From: Paracoccus sulfuroxidans
GTDB lineage: Bacteria; Pseudomonadota; Alphaproteobacteria; Rhodobacterales; Rhodobacteraceae
Length of the DNA stretch: 64,000 nt
Direction of reading: 5' to 3'
Assembly: GCF_007830335.1 (NCBI RefSeq)
Contig: NZ_VLKU01000003.1
Location: forward strand, 310,001 to 374,000
Part shown: in pieces, positions 34,778-44,553 of the stretch
Layout: every line of letters starts with the position of its first letter
Position numbering within the stretch: position 1 is the first letter of the stretch
Notes under the pieces: generated by a model
What the model was told of the DNA's origin: nothing
Database searches by the model: none
What the model saw: only the letters and a program-made list of their open reading frames with translations
Position numbers and translations under genes: made by a program

Positions 34778-35491
34778 TCAGTGATCCGTCGTCACCATAT
34801 GGCCCGGATAGAAGGACAGCCGGACCGAGGTGATCGCCCCCAGATCGTTCCATGTCGTCCGCTGCATGATCAGCAGCGCATGCCCCTGCCGCGTGTCCAG
34901 AAGCCGCGCGTCGCGGGCATTGGCGTTCTCGGCCGAGAATGTCAGGTCGGCGCGCAGATAGGGGGCATGACGGACCAGCCATTCATTGGCGTTCACCTGC
35001 CGGAAATCGACGCTTTCGACCTCGGGGACGGCGGCGGGGTTGATCCAGCGATCCTCGACCTGAAAGGGCTGGTCGTCGCCCATATGGACGGTGCGCAGAT
35101 GGATCAGGGGCGCGCCCTCGGGCAGGCGCATGCGGCTGGCGATCTCGGGCGGGGCGGGGCTGCGCTTCTGGGCGACGACGCGGTGGCTATAGGCCATGCC
35201 CGCCGATTCCACCTGCTCGCGCACGATGGGGATGGTGAAGGTGGCCTTGCGCGCCGGGTTCACCGTCACATGCGTCCCGGCGCGGCGCTTGCGGTCCAGA
35301 AGCCCCTCTTCGGCCAGAATCTGCAGCGCCTTGTTCACCGTGGCGCGGGCGACGCCGAACTCGACGGCAAGTTCGGCCTCGTCCGGGATGCGGTCGCCCT
35401 GTTGCCATTCGCGATCGACGATGCGGCGACGGACGTCCTCCACGATCATCTGAGCCTTCGAATTGCCGGGCGGGCCGCTTTTGAGGGTCAC
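34778..35491 (-). CDS. hutC: Histidine utilisation repressor (GntR family, HutC)
   Basis: A 237-residue GntR-family regulator. The winged-helix domain has GDRIPDEAELAVEFGVARAT followed by VNKALQILAEEGLL. The rest is a UTRA effector domain (PEGAPLIHLRTVHMGDDQPF). HutC binds urocanate, which releases it from hut operators. The gene overlaps hutF by four bases and is the second gene of the minus-strand hut unit. Context and family make the assignment firm. Confidence 0.93.
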   Translation of the reverse strand: MTLKSGPPGNSKAQMIVEDVRRRIVDREWQQGDRIPDEAELAVEFGVARATVNKALQILAEEGLLDRKRRAGTHVTVNPARKATFTIPIVREQVESAGMAYSHRVVAQKRSPAPPEIASRMRLPEGAPLIHLRTVHMGDDQPFQVEDRWINPAAVPEVESVDFRQVNANEWLVRHAPYLRADLTFSAENANARDARLLDTRQGHALLIMQRTTWNDLGAITSVRLSFYPGHMVTTDH

Positions 35492-36855
35492 ATTCGTTCC
35501 TGAAGCCGAGAGATGGTTGCCAGATAATCCGCGATGATAGCGTCATGTTCGCGGTGTTGGCCATTCTTGACGACATGTCGGCCCGCTGACCAGACGTCAC
35601 GCACCAGCGCGTCGCTGCCCGCAAAGATCAGGCTGTCCAGCATCGTGTCAGCCTGTCGCCCCGCCATCACCGGGTTCGTCAACGAGACCGCGACCAGATC
35701 GCCCCAGTTCCCCGCCCGGATCGCGCCGCTGTCGCGCCCGGCTGCCGAAGCGCCGCCCGCCAGCGCGACCTCGTAAAGCACCCGGCCCGTTGAGCGCTTG
35801 GGCTCGGCCATGATGGCGCGGGCGGTGTCGCGCAGGCGCTGGCTGTATTCCATCGTCCGCATCTCTTCGGTCAGCGAGATGCGGATATTGCTGTCCGAGC
35901 CGAAGCCCATGCGCCCGCCCGCATCCTTCCAGACGGTGCCGTTGAAAATGCCGTCGCCAAGGCTCGATTCGGTGATCGGGCAGAGGCCCGCGACCGCGCC
36001 GGTCTGCGCCAGCCGCGTGGTTTCGTCGTCGGTCATGTGGGTCAGGTGGATGAAGGTCCAGCGATCATCCACCGGGCAATTCTCCAGCACCCATTCGACC
36101 GGGCGCAGGCCGTAACCGGCGCGGATCTCTTCGACCTCGGGGATCTGCTCGGCCAGATGCATGTGCATGGGGCGGCCCGGGCGCATCGCGGCGGTCATCC
36201 GCAGGCCTTCCTTGCTGACCGCGCGCAGCGAGTGCGGGGCGATGCCCAGCCCCGCATCGGCGGGCAGGTGGCGCAGCGCGGCCTCGGCGCTGTCGGCGAG
36301 GCGCAGGAATTCGTCGGGCGTGGTGCCAAAGCGGCGCTGCCCCGAACCAAGCGCGCGGCCATCGATGCCGCCGAACTGGTAATGCACGGGCAGCAGCGTC
36401 AGCCCGATCCCGGTGCGGCTGGCGGCGGCGGCGATGCGCTCGGACATCTCGCCCAGATTGGCGTAATGCGTGCCGTCGGGCTGGTGATGCAGATAGTGAA
36501 ACTCGACATTCGTGGCGTACCCGGCCTCGAGCATCTCCATCTGCACCAGTGCGGCAATGGCCTCGACATCCTCGGGCGTCAGCACGTCAAGGAAGCGGTA
36601 CATGATCTGGCGCCAGGTCCAGAACGTGTCCTTCGGTTCGCTGCCCTTGGCCTCGGATAGGCCCGCCATGGCGCGCTGGAAGGCGTGGGAATGCAGGTTC
36701 GCGACCGAGGGAAGCAGCAGCTCGACCCGCTCACCCTCAGGTGCGGCATTCGCATCGACCGCCGTGATGCGGCCATCGCCGCCCAGCGTGACCGCCACAT
36801 CTTCCGCCCATCCGTCGGGCAGCAAGGCCCGCTGTGCCCAGAGTTTCGTCACCAT
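35488..36855 (-). CDS. hutF: Formimidoylglutamate deiminase
   Basis: ATG 36855 follows AAGGAG and gives 455 residues of the amidohydrolase superfamily. The metal-binding region LPSVANLHSHAFQRAMAGL, the second His pair in HMHLAEQ, and the Asp in GFGSDSNIRIS are visible. HutF deaminates N-formimidoyl-L-glutamate to N-formylglutamate and ammonia, the fourth step of the five-step histidine route. It is divergent from hutI and coupled to hutC. Confidence 0.95.
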   Translation of the reverse strand: MVTKLWAQRALLPDGWAEDVAVTLGGDGRITAVDANAAPEGERVELLLPSVANLHSHAFQRAMAGLSEAKGSEPKDTFWTWRQIMYRFLDVLTPEDVEAIAALVQMEMLEAGYATNVEFHYLHHQPDGTHYANLGEMSERIAAAASRTGIGLTLLPVHYQFGGIDGRALGSGQRRFGTTPDEFLRLADSAEAALRHLPADAGLGIAPHSLRAVSKEGLRMTAAMRPGRPMHMHLAEQIPEVEEIRAGYGLRPVEWVLENCPVDDRWTFIHLTHMTDDETTRLAQTGAVAGLCPITESSLGDGIFNGTVWKDAGGRMGFGSDSNIRISLTEEMRTMEYSQRLRDTARAIMAEPKRSTGRVLYEVALAGGASAAGRDSGAIRAGNWGDLVAVSLTNPVMAGRQADTMLDSLIFAGSDALVRDVWSAGRHVVKNGQHREHDAIIADYLATISRLQERM

Positions 36856-36882
36856 AATCTCCTTGCCCGGCGCGATCATTAA

Positions 36883-36902
36883 GTTTAGACATATCACTGA
36901 AC
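36883..36902. promoter_or_regulatory. Candidate HutC operator in the hutF/hutI divergent region
   Basis: GTTTAGACATATCACTGAAC is an imperfect 20-base dyad (7 of 10 positions symmetric, GTTTAG against CTGAAC) in the 71-base gap between hutF and hutI. GntR-family repressors bind such dyads. Assignment to HutC is inference. Confidence 0.4.
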
Positions 36903-36926
36903 GAAAAACAATCCAAGGCAGGAAAG

Positions 36927-38129
36927 ATGCAAGTTTTCACCCATGCCTCAGTCGCAACTATTGACGCGAACTCAGATGGTTACGGCCTGATCGAAGATGC
37001 GGCCGTCGTGATCGACGGTGACCGAATCGTCTGGGTCGGTGAGACGAAATCGCTTCCCGCCGACTATGCCTCGGCCCCAGCGACTGATCTTGGGGGGCGC
37101 TTGGTCACCCCCGGTCTGGTCGATTGCCACACCCACATCGTTTACGGCGGCGACCGCGCCCGCGAATTCGAGATGCGGCTGGAAGGCGCGGGTTACGAAG
37201 AGATCGCGCGGGCAGGGGGCGGCATCGTCTCCTCGGTCAAGAACACCCGCGAAGCCGATGAGGCGTCGCTGCTGAAAACCGCCCTGAAGCGCGTCGATCA
37301 CCTGCTGGCCGAGGGCGTCACCACCCTCGAGATCAAGTCGGGCTATGGCCTCAGCATCGACAGCGAAATGAAGATGCTGCGCGTCGCCCGTCTGATCGGC
37401 GAACAGCGCCCGGTGCATGTCGTGACGACCTGGCTGGCGGCCCATGCGCTGCCGCCGGAATATAAGGACGACCGTGCGGGCTATATCCGCGATGTGGTGA
37501 TTGCGGGCATGGACCGCGCCCATGCCGAGGATCTGATCGATCAGGTCGACGGTTTCTGCGAAGGCATCGCCTTCAGCCCCGACGAAATGGCGCTGGTCTT
37601 TGACCATGCCGCAAAGCTTGGCCTGCCGATCAAGCTCCATGCCGAACAGCTTTCCGACCTTCACGGCGCGAAGCTGGCCGCCGAGCGGGGCGCGCTGTCC
37701 GCCGATCACCTCGAATGGCTCGGGCAGGACGGCGTTGACGCGATGGCGAAATCCGGGACTGTTGCGGTGCTGTTGCCGGGCGCGTTCTATACTTTGCGCG
37801 AAACCGTTTATCCGCCGGTGCAGGCGCTGCGTGATGCAGGCGTGCCGATTGCGCTTGCGACCGACGCGAACCCCGGCACCTCGCCGCTGACCTCGCTTCT
37901 GCTGACCATGAACATGGGCGCGACGATCTTCCGTCTGACGCCCGCTGAATGCCTGACCGCCGTGACCCGCAATGCGGCGAAGGCGCTTGGCCTAACTGAT
38001 CGCGGTACCCTCGCCGCCGGTCAACGCGCCGATCTGGCCATCTGGGACGTCCAACACCCGGCCGAGCTGACCTATCGCATCGGTTTCAATCCCATCCACG
38101 CCCGCGTTTTCGGAGGCAAACTTGTCTGA
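36927..38129 (+). CDS. hutI: Imidazolonepropionase
   Basis: A 400-residue amidohydrolase with the metal site [15 protein letters not shown], the substrate-contact region KSGYGLS, and [14 protein letters not shown] near the C-terminus. It hydrolyses imidazolone-5-propionate to formimidoylglutamate, step three of histidine breakdown. It is the first gene of the plus-strand hut operon and overlaps the hutH start by eight bases. Confidence 0.96.
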   Translation: MQVFTHASVATIDANSDGYGLIEDAAVVIDGDRIVWVGETKSLPADYASAPATDLGGRLVTPGLVDCHTHIVYGGDRAREFEMRLEGAGYEEIARAGGGIVSSVKNTREADEASLLKTALKRVDHLLAEGVTTLEIKSGYGLSIDSEMKMLRVARLIGEQRPVHVVTTWLAAHALPPEYKDDRAGYIRDVVIAGMDRAHAEDLIDQVDGFCEGIAFSPDEMALVFDHAAKLGLPIKLHAEQLSDLHGAKLAAERGALSADHLEWLGQDGVDAMAKSGTVAVLLPGAFYTLRETVYPPVQALRDAGVPIALATDANPGTSPLTSLLLTMNMGATIFRLTPAECLTAVTRNAAKALGLTDRGTLAAGQRADLAIWDVQHPAELTYRIGFNPIHARVFGGKLV

Positions 38130-39663
38130 GATCATCCTCACCCCCGGCGAAACCACTCTCGACCAGCTAGAGCGCGTCTGGCGCGAAGGCCTGTCGGTTC
38201 GCCTCGCCGATAGCGCATGGCCGGGCATTGACGCCGCCGCCGCCCGGATCGCGAAGGCCGCGAATGGGACCGTCCCGGTTTACGGGGTGAACACGGGCTT
38301 TGGCAAACTCGCATCGATCAAGATCAAGCCGGAAGACACCGCGACCCTTCAGCGCAACCTGATCCTGTCGCATTGCTGCGGCGTCGGCGAACCGGTCGAG
38401 GAAGAAACGGTCCGCCTGATCCTGACCCTGAAGCTTCTGTCCCTTGGCCGTGGTGCTTCGGGCGTCCGTCCCGAGGTTGTGCGCCTGATCGAAGACATGC
38501 TCGCCAAGGGCGTCCTGCCGGTGATCCCGTCGCAGGGTTCGGTGGGCGCATCGGGCGACCTCGCGCCGCTGGCCCACATGGCCGCCGTGATGCTGGGCGA
38601 GGCGCGCGCGACTTATAAGGGTAAGGAATATTCGGGCGCCGAGGCGCTGGCCGCTGCCGGTTTGAAGCCCATCGTTCTGGCCGCGAAAGAGGGCCTTGCG
38701 CTCATCAACGGCACGCAGGTTTCGACCGCTTTCGCGCTGGCGGGTCTGTTTACCGCGTTCCGCATGGCGCGGAATGCGCTGGTGTCTTCCTCGCTTTCAA
38801 CCGACGCGATCATGGGCTCGACCGCGCCCTTCTTTGACGAAATCCACCAGCTTCGCGGCCATCGCGGCCAGATCCTCGCCGCCCGCGTCATCCGCGACCT
38901 GATGGACGGGTCCGAGATTCGCGAAAGCCACCGCGAAGGCGATACGCGCGTGCAGGACCCTTACTGCATCCGCTGCCAGCCGCAGGTGACGGGGGCGGCC
39001 ATCGACGTGCTGACCCAAGCCGCCCGCACGCTGGAGATTGAGGCGAATGCCGCGACCGACAACCCGCTGGTCCTGACCGATGTCGATCAGATCGTGTCGG
39101 GCGGGAACTTCCATGCCGAGCCTGTGGCCTTCGCCGCCGACATGATCGCGCTGGCGATTGCCGAGATCGGCGCGATCTCGCAGCGCCGCATCGCGCTGAT
39201 GGTGGACCCGGCGCTGTCGCATGACCTGCCGCCCTTCCTGACCCCCGATCCCGGCCTGAACTCGGGTCTGATGATTGCCGAAGTGACCAGCGCCGCGCTG
39301 ATGAGTGAAAACAAGCATCTCGCGAACCCCTGTTCGACCGACTCGACGCCCACTTCGGCGAACCAGGAGGATCACGTGTCGATGGCCGCCCACGGTGCGC
39401 GTCGGCTGAAGCGGATGAACCAGAACCTCGCCCATATCATCGGGATCGAGGTGCTTTGTGCGGCGGCTGGCGTTGAGTTCCGCGCGCCGCTCAAGACCTC
39501 GAAACCGCTGCAGGACGTGATTGCGCGGCTGCGCAAGGACGTCTCGGCGCTCGATCAGGACCGTTACATGGCCCCCGATCTTGCAACCTGCGCGACCCTC
39601 GTCGCTTCTGGCGCGCTGCTCGACGTCATCCCCGAAGCGCATATCGAGGAGGTCGCCCCGTGA
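38122..39663 (+). CDS. hutH: Histidine ammonia-lyase
   Basis: A 513-residue lyase starting at an unusual TTG codon (38122) five bases after a GGAGG ribosome site; no nearby ATG fits. The Ala143-Ser144-Gly145 triad that forms the MIO cofactor lies in [24 protein letters not shown] and the C-terminal NQEDHVSM region are also typical. It converts histidine to urocanate and ammonia. The start lies inside the last codons of hutI, and its end overlaps hutG (GTGA). Confidence 0.97.
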   Translation: MSEIILTPGETTLDQLERVWREGLSVRLADSAWPGIDAAAARIAKAANGTVPVYGVNTGFGKLASIKIKPEDTATLQRNLILSHCCGVGEPVEEETVRLILTLKLLSLGRGASGVRPEVVRLIEDMLAKGVLPVIPSQGSVGASGDLAPLAHMAAVMLGEARATYKGKEYSGAEALAAAGLKPIVLAAKEGLALINGTQVSTAFALAGLFTAFRMARNALVSSSLSTDAIMGSTAPFFDEIHQLRGHRGQILAARVIRDLMDGSEIRESHREGDTRVQDPYCIRCQPQVTGAAIDVLTQAARTLEIEANAATDNPLVLTDVDQIVSGGNFHAEPVAFAADMIALAIAEIGAISQRRIALMVDPALSHDLPPFLTPDPGLNSGLMIAEVTSAALMSENKHLANPCSTDSTPTSANQEDHVSMAAHGARRLKRMNQNLAHIIGIEVLCAAAGVEFRAPLKTSKPLQDVIARLRKDVSALDQDRYMAPDLATCATLVASGALLDVIPEAHIEEVAP

Positions 39664-40457
39664 AAACGCATGAGGTTTTCCAAGGCGATAGCCCGGTCAT
39701 CCTCGGCCTGCCGCATACCGGGACGTTTGTCCCGGATGCCATCCGCGCGAAGCTGAACCCGCGCGGGCAGGAGCTTGCGGATACCGATTGGCATATCGAA
39801 AAGCTCTATGATGGGCTTTTGCCCGGCGCGACCAAGGTCCGCGCGCTCTTTCATCGCTATGTGATCGACGCGAACCGTGGCCCGGATGATGCGAGCCTTT
39901 ATCCGGGGCAGAATACCACCGGCCTCGTGCCCACGACCGATTTCGACGGCGCGCCGATCTGGCTGGAAGAGCCGAGTGAGGCCGAGATTGCTGAGCGGAA
40001 GGCAACCTATCACGCGCCTTACCACGCGGCACTTGCGGCGGAGATTGAGCGCGTGAAGGCAAAGCACGGTGTGGCGATCCTTTATGATTGCCATTCGATC
40101 CGCAGCCATATCCCGTTCCTGTTCGAAGGCACGCTGCCCGATTTCAACATTGGGACCAACCTTGGCGCGACCTGCGATGCGGCGATTGAAAAGGCGGTGT
40201 TCGACATCGCCGCCGCCACGGGGCGCACCCATGTCCTGAACGGTCGCTTCAAGGGCGGCTGGACGACGCGCCATTACGGCCAGCCGGGTCAGGGCGTCCA
40301 CGCGATCCAGATGGAGCTTGCGCAATCGAGCCACCTGACCACGGAAGCGGCCCCCTTTGCCTATGATGAGGCGAAGGCCGAAGCGATGCGTGCACCCCTT
40401 CGCGCGATCCTTGAGGCGTTGGAGGCGCTTGCCCCAAAGCTCGCAGGCGCGAAATGA
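39660..40457 (+). CDS. hutG: N-formylglutamate deformylase
   Basis: A GTG start overlapping the hutH stop gives 265 residues of the N-formylglutamate amidohydrolase family: [43 protein letters not shown] and [11 protein letters not shown] are the recognisable segments. It releases formate and glutamate in the last step of the HutF-HutG route. Its stop overlaps the CaiB-like gene by four bases, tying that gene into the hut operon. Confidence 0.95.
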   Translation: MKTHEVFQGDSPVILGLPHTGTFVPDAIRAKLNPRGQELADTDWHIEKLYDGLLPGATKVRALFHRYVIDANRGPDDASLYPGQNTTGLVPTTDFDGAPIWLEEPSEAEIAERKATYHAPYHAALAAEIERVKAKHGVAILYDCHSIRSHIPFLFEGTLPDFNIGTNLGATCDAAIEKAVFDIAAATGRTHVLNGRFKGGWTTRHYGQPGQGVHAIQMELAQSSHLTTEAAPFAYDEAKAEAMRAPLRAILEALEALAPKLAGAK

Positions 40458-41605
40458 GCGGGCCGCTTTCGGGCATCAAGGTTCTGGACCTCAGCCGTGT
40501 GCTGGCGGGGCCGTATTGCACCGCGCTGCTCGCTGATTTGGGGGCGGAGGTCATCAAGCTCGAACCCCCGCATGGCGATGATTACCGCCATATCGGCCCC
40601 TTCAAGGACGGCGAAAGCGCGCTGTTCACGCTGAACAATCGCGGCAAGAAAAGCGTCGTTCTGGACCTGAAGAACCCCGCGCATCTGAAGCTCGCGCAGG
40701 ACATGGCGGATCACGTCGATATCGTGGTCGAAAACTTCCGCCCCGGTGTCGCCGACCGGCTTGGCCTTGGGGCCGAGGGGCTGCGGGCGCGCAATCCGAA
40801 GCTCATCTACTGCTCGATCTCGGGCTTTGGGCAGGAGGGGCCGTTCAAGGATCTGCCCGCCTATGATCTGGTCGTGCAGGCGATGTCCGGGCTGATGGCC
40901 GGGACGGGCGAGGAAGGCGGCGCGCCCTTGAAGACCGGGGAAAGCGTGGCCGACCTGATCGCGGGGCTGTTTGCAAGCTGGTCGATCATGGCGGCGCTGG
41001 TGCAGCGCGACAAGACGGGGCAGGGCGCGACGCTGGATGTCGCGATGTATGACGCGCTCTTTTCCATGCTCACCACCAGCCACGCGCTGCATCTTTACGC
41101 GGGCGCGCTGCCGAAGCGCGTCGGCAACCGCCACCCGCTGTCGACGCCCTTCGGCTGCTATGCGACGAAGGACGGGCAGGTGGCTGTTTGCGTGCTGAAC
41201 CCGAAGCAATTCAAGGCGCTGTCCGATCTGATCGGCGCGCCGGAGGCTGCGGACGACCCGCGTTTTGCCACCGACGAATCCCGGACCGAGCATGAACCTG
41301 CGGTGAAGGCTCTGGTTGAGGCATGGTCGTCGGGCCTTTCGACCGACGAGGCGGTGAAGGCGCTGTCTGATGTCGGTCTGCCAAGCGCGCCCATCTGGGA
41401 CATCGCGCAGGCCGCGTCCAATGACCATGCGGTGACGCGTGGGCTGGTGACGGATCTGCCGCATCCGGTGCTTGGCTCGGCACCCGTCATCGGTCAGCCC
41501 GTGCGTTTTGACGGCGCAAAGCCGATTGCCGCGACCTCCGCCCCCCGCTTGGGCGGCGATCTCGATGCGGTGCTTAAAGAGTTTGGGCTGGAGAAGACGG
41601 AATGA
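40454..41605 (+). CDS. CaiB/BaiF family (class III) CoA-transferase inside the hut operon
   Basis: A 383-residue class III CoA-transferase. The N-terminal Rossmann segment GIKVLDLSRVLAGPYC, DLKNPAHLK, the catalytic Asp region AYDLVVQAMSGLM, and PKRVGNRHP are family marks. These enzymes move CoA between carboxylic acids by a ping-pong mechanism through an aspartyl-CoA thioester. The gene overlaps hutG by four bases and the acyl-CoA dehydrogenase gene by four bases, so it is a full member of the hut operon. Its substrate is not known; a role with imidazolepropionate/urocanate is proposed in the findings. Confidence 0.92.
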   Translation: MSGPLSGIKVLDLSRVLAGPYCTALLADLGAEVIKLEPPHGDDYRHIGPFKDGESALFTLNNRGKKSVVLDLKNPAHLKLAQDMADHVDIVVENFRPGVADRLGLGAEGLRARNPKLIYCSISGFGQEGPFKDLPAYDLVVQAMSGLMAGTGEEGGAPLKTGESVADLIAGLFASWSIMAALVQRDKTGQGATLDVAMYDALFSMLTTSHALHLYAGALPKRVGNRHPLSTPFGCYATKDGQVAVCVLNPKQFKALSDLIGAPEAADDPRFATDESRTEHEPAVKALVEAWSSGLSTDEAVKALSDVGLPSAPIWDIAQAASNDHAVTRGLVTDLPHPVLGSAPVIGQPVRFDGAKPIAATSAPRLGGDLDAVLKEFGLEKTE

Positions 41606-42765
41606 GCGCGCAAGACGAATGGCACATGCTGAACGATGAAGAACGCATGTTCTGCGACGTTCTGGAACGCATCTGCACTGAGAAGATCGCGCCGCTGGCC
41701 CATCAGACCGATGAGACCTCGGCCTTCGTCCACGACCAGCTTCGCACCCTTGGCGAGGCGGGCATGATGGGCGCGAACCTGCCCGAAGAATATGACGGTT
41801 CGGCCATTTCGGCCCCGGCGCTGCTGCGGGCAGTCGCTTTGGTTGCGGGGGCTTGCGGGTCGACGGCGTCCGCGCTGACGGCGCATTATCTCGCGACCGA
41901 CTCGATCCTGATCGGCGGGACCGAGGCGCAGAAGCAGCATTGGCTGCCGAAAGCCGCGTCGGGCGAGGCGCTTGGCGCTTTCGCCCTCACCGAGCCGACT
42001 GCCGGGTCCGACCCCGCCGATATGAAGACCCGCGCCCGCCGCGTTGATGGCGGTTGGCAGATCAAGGGCACGAAATGCTTCATCTCGAACGGTGGTGTCG
42101 CTGATTTCATCGTGCTCTATGCGGTGACCGACCCCGAAAAAGCCCATCGCGGCATTTCCGCCTTCATCGTTCCGAAAGGCACGCCGGGGCTTGAAGCGGG
42201 GCCTGCGGAAAAGACCATGGGGCTGAAAGGCGGTCATGTCTTTACGCTGAATATCGACATCACCTTGCCCGAAGACGCCCTTCTTGGCGAAGAGGGCAAG
42301 GGCTTCCGCACCGCGATGCAGGTCTTGGACAATGGCCGGATCGAGGTTGCGGCGCAGTGCCTTGGTCTTGCTGAGGCCGCGATGAAAGCGGCGATTGCTT
42401 ACGCCAAGGATCGGGTGATCGGCGGCGAGGCTTTGTCGGATCGTCAAGGCATCCGCTGGATGATCGCCGATATGGGCGTGGCCTACCGCTCGGCCTTGCT
42501 GCTGAGCCAAGACGCTGCGCGTCAGCGCGATGCGGTCCATCACGGCAAAGGCGGGCGTTTCTCGCTTGCCGCGAGCATGGCGAAACTCGCGGCATCAGAG
42601 GCTGCGGGCAAGATTGCTGACACCGCGCTGCAGCTGCATGGCGGCTATGGCTATACCCGCGACTTCCCCATCGAACGGATCAATCGGGACCTTCGGATCA
42701 TGCGCATCTACGAAGGTTCATCGGAAATTCAACGCATTATCATTTCCGGCAATATGCTGGCCTGA
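41602..42765 (+). CDS. Acyl-CoA dehydrogenase inside the hut operon
   Basis: A 387-residue flavoprotein of the acyl-CoA dehydrogenase family. FAD-contact segments are GAFALTEPTAGSD and KGTKCFISNGG; the C-terminal region ALQLHGGYGYTRDFPIERI followed by IYEGSSEIQR holds the catalytic Glu position. It would introduce a 2,3 double bond into an acyl-CoA, or reduce one. It overlaps the CoA-transferase gene by four bases and lies 12 bases before hutU. Together with that gene it resembles the CaiB/CaiA pair of carnitine metabolism in logic, not in proven substrate. Confidence 0.92.
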   Translation: MSAQDEWHMLNDEERMFCDVLERICTEKIAPLAHQTDETSAFVHDQLRTLGEAGMMGANLPEEYDGSAISAPALLRAVALVAGACGSTASALTAHYLATDSILIGGTEAQKQHWLPKAASGEALGAFALTEPTAGSDPADMKTRARRVDGGWQIKGTKCFISNGGVADFIVLYAVTDPEKAHRGISAFIVPKGTPGLEAGPAEKTMGLKGGHVFTLNIDITLPEDALLGEEGKGFRTAMQVLDNGRIEVAAQCLGLAEAAMKAAIAYAKDRVIGGEALSDRQGIRWMIADMGVAYRSALLLSQDAARQRDAVHHGKGGRFSLAASMAKLAASEAAGKIADTALQLHGGYGYTRDFPIERINRDLRIMRIYEGSSEIQRIIISGNMLA

Positions 42766-42777
42766 ACGGAGACGAAC

Positions 42778-44445
42778 ATGGACAATCCCCGTCACAATAC
42801 CCGCGACATCTACCCCGCGACCGGCACCGAGATCACCGCGAAAAGCTGGCTGACCGAAGCGCCGATGCGGATGTTGATGAACAACCTGCACCCCGACGTC
42901 GCCGAAAACCCGCATGAGCTGGTGGTTTACGGCGGCATCGGCCGCGCTGCGCGGACCTGGAAGGACTTCGACCTGATCGTCGATAGCCTGAAGAAGCTGG
43001 AACTCGACGAGACGCTGCTGGTCCAGTCCGGCAAGCCGGTCGGTGTCTTCAAGACCCACAAGGATGCGCCGCGCGTCCTGATCGCGAACTCGAACCTCGT
43101 GCCGCATTGGGCGAATTGGGACCATTTCAACGAGCTCGATAAGAAGGGTCTGGCGATGTATGGCCAGATGACGGCGGGCTCGTGGATCTATATCGGCACG
43201 CAGGGCATCGTTCAGGGCACCTATGAAACCTTTGTCGAGGCGGGCCGCCAGCACTATAACGGCGACCTCAAGGGCAAATGGGTTCTGACCGGCGGTCTTG
43301 GCGGTATGGGCGGCGCGCAGCCGCTGGCCGCTGTCATGGCGGGCGCTTGCTGTCTGGCCGTCGAATGCGACGAAACCCGCGCCGATTTCCGTCTGCGCAC
43401 CCGTTACGTCGATGAAAAGACCCATAGCCTTGATGAGGCGTTGGAGATGATCGACCGCTGGACCAAAGCGGGTGAGGCGAAATCGGTCGCGCTGATCGGG
43501 AACGCCGCCGAGATCTTCCCGGAACTGGTGAAGCGCGGCGTGCGTCCCGATATCGTCACCGACCAGACCTCGGCCCACGACCCCGTTCACGGCTATCTGC
43601 CGATTGGCTGGACCGTCGCCGAATGGCGTGCGCGTCAGGAAAGCGACCCGAAAGGTGTCGAGAAAGCCGCCCGCGCCTCGATGCGCAAGCAGGTTGAGGC
43701 GATGGTCGCCTTTCACGATATGGGCATTCCGACCGTCGATTATGGCAACAACATCCGCCAGATGGCGCTGGAAGAAGGCTTTGACCGCGCCTTTGCCTTC
43801 CCCGGTTTCGTGCCCGCCTATATCCGCCCGCTCTTCTGCCGGGGCATCGGTCCCTTCCGTTGGGCCGCGCTCTCGGGCGATCCGGAGGATATCTACAAGA
43901 CCGACGCCAAGATGAAGGAACTGTTCCCCGACAACCCGCATCTGCACAACTGGCTGGACATGGCGCAAGAGCGCATCGCGTTCCAGGGCCTGCCGGCGCG
44001 CATCATGTGGATCGGTCTGGGGGATCGCCACCGTGCGGGCCTTGCCATCAACGAGATGGTCCGCAATGGCGAGCTGAAGGCTCCGGTCGTCATCGGCCGC
44101 GACCACCTGGATTCGGGTTCGGTCGCCTCGCCCAACCGGGAAACCGAGGCGATGCAGGACGGTTCGGACGCGGTGTCCGACTGGCCGCTGCTGAACGCGC
44201 TTCTCAACACCGCATCGGGCGCGACCTGGGTGTCGCTGCATCACGGCGGCGGCGTGGGCATGGGCTTCTCGCAGCATTCGGGCATGGTCATCTGCTGTGA
44301 CGGCAGCGAAGACGCCGATGCGCGTCTGGCCCGCGTCCTCTGGAACGACCCGGCGACGGGCGTCATGCGCCATGCCGACGCAGGCTATGACATTGCGCTG
44401 GATTGTGCGCGTGAACATGGCCTGAACCTGCCGGGCATCCTGTAA
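42778..44445 (+). CDS. hutU: Urocanate hydratase
   Basis: A 555-residue protein of normal length with the NAD-binding segment [19 protein letters not shown], the Cys-containing [10 protein letters not shown] near the active site, and [18 protein letters not shown]. It adds water to urocanate to give imidazolone propionate, using NAD+ as an electrophile. A GGAGA ribosome site precedes the ATG. It is the last gene of the operon and is followed by a strong terminator. Confidence 0.97.
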   Translation: MDNPRHNTRDIYPATGTEITAKSWLTEAPMRMLMNNLHPDVAENPHELVVYGGIGRAARTWKDFDLIVDSLKKLELDETLLVQSGKPVGVFKTHKDAPRVLIANSNLVPHWANWDHFNELDKKGLAMYGQMTAGSWIYIGTQGIVQGTYETFVEAGRQHYNGDLKGKWVLTGGLGGMGGAQPLAAVMAGACCLAVECDETRADFRLRTRYVDEKTHSLDEALEMIDRWTKAGEAKSVALIGNAAEIFPELVKRGVRPDIVTDQTSAHDPVHGYLPIGWTVAEWRARQESDPKGVEKAARASMRKQVEAMVAFHDMGIPTVDYGNNIRQMALEEGFDRAFAFPGFVPAYIRPLFCRGIGPFRWAALSGDPEDIYKTDAKMKELFPDNPHLHNWLDMAQERIAFQGLPARIMWIGLGDRHRAGLAINEMVRNGELKAPVVIGRDHLDSGSVASPNRETEAMQDGSDAVSDWPLLNALLNTASGATWVSLHHGGGVGMGFSQHSGMVICCDGSEDADARLARVLWNDPATGVMRHADAGYDIALDCAREHGLNLPGIL

Positions 44446-44451
44446 GCGGCG

Positions 44452-44477
44452 GGGGGCGCAAAGCGCCCCCTTCCTTT
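44452..44477 (+). terminator. Intrinsic terminator after hutU
   Basis: GGGGGCGC (44452-44459) pairs with GCGCCCCC (44463-44470) around an AAA loop and is followed by TTCCTTT. It closes the hutI-to-hutU transcript. Confidence 0.85.
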
Positions 44478-44553
44478 GCCCGAAGAAGGCCCGCGCGCGG
44501 CGGAAAAAGCCGGGCTATGATCGGCTCATCTGGTGAATACTGGGAGGGCCGCC

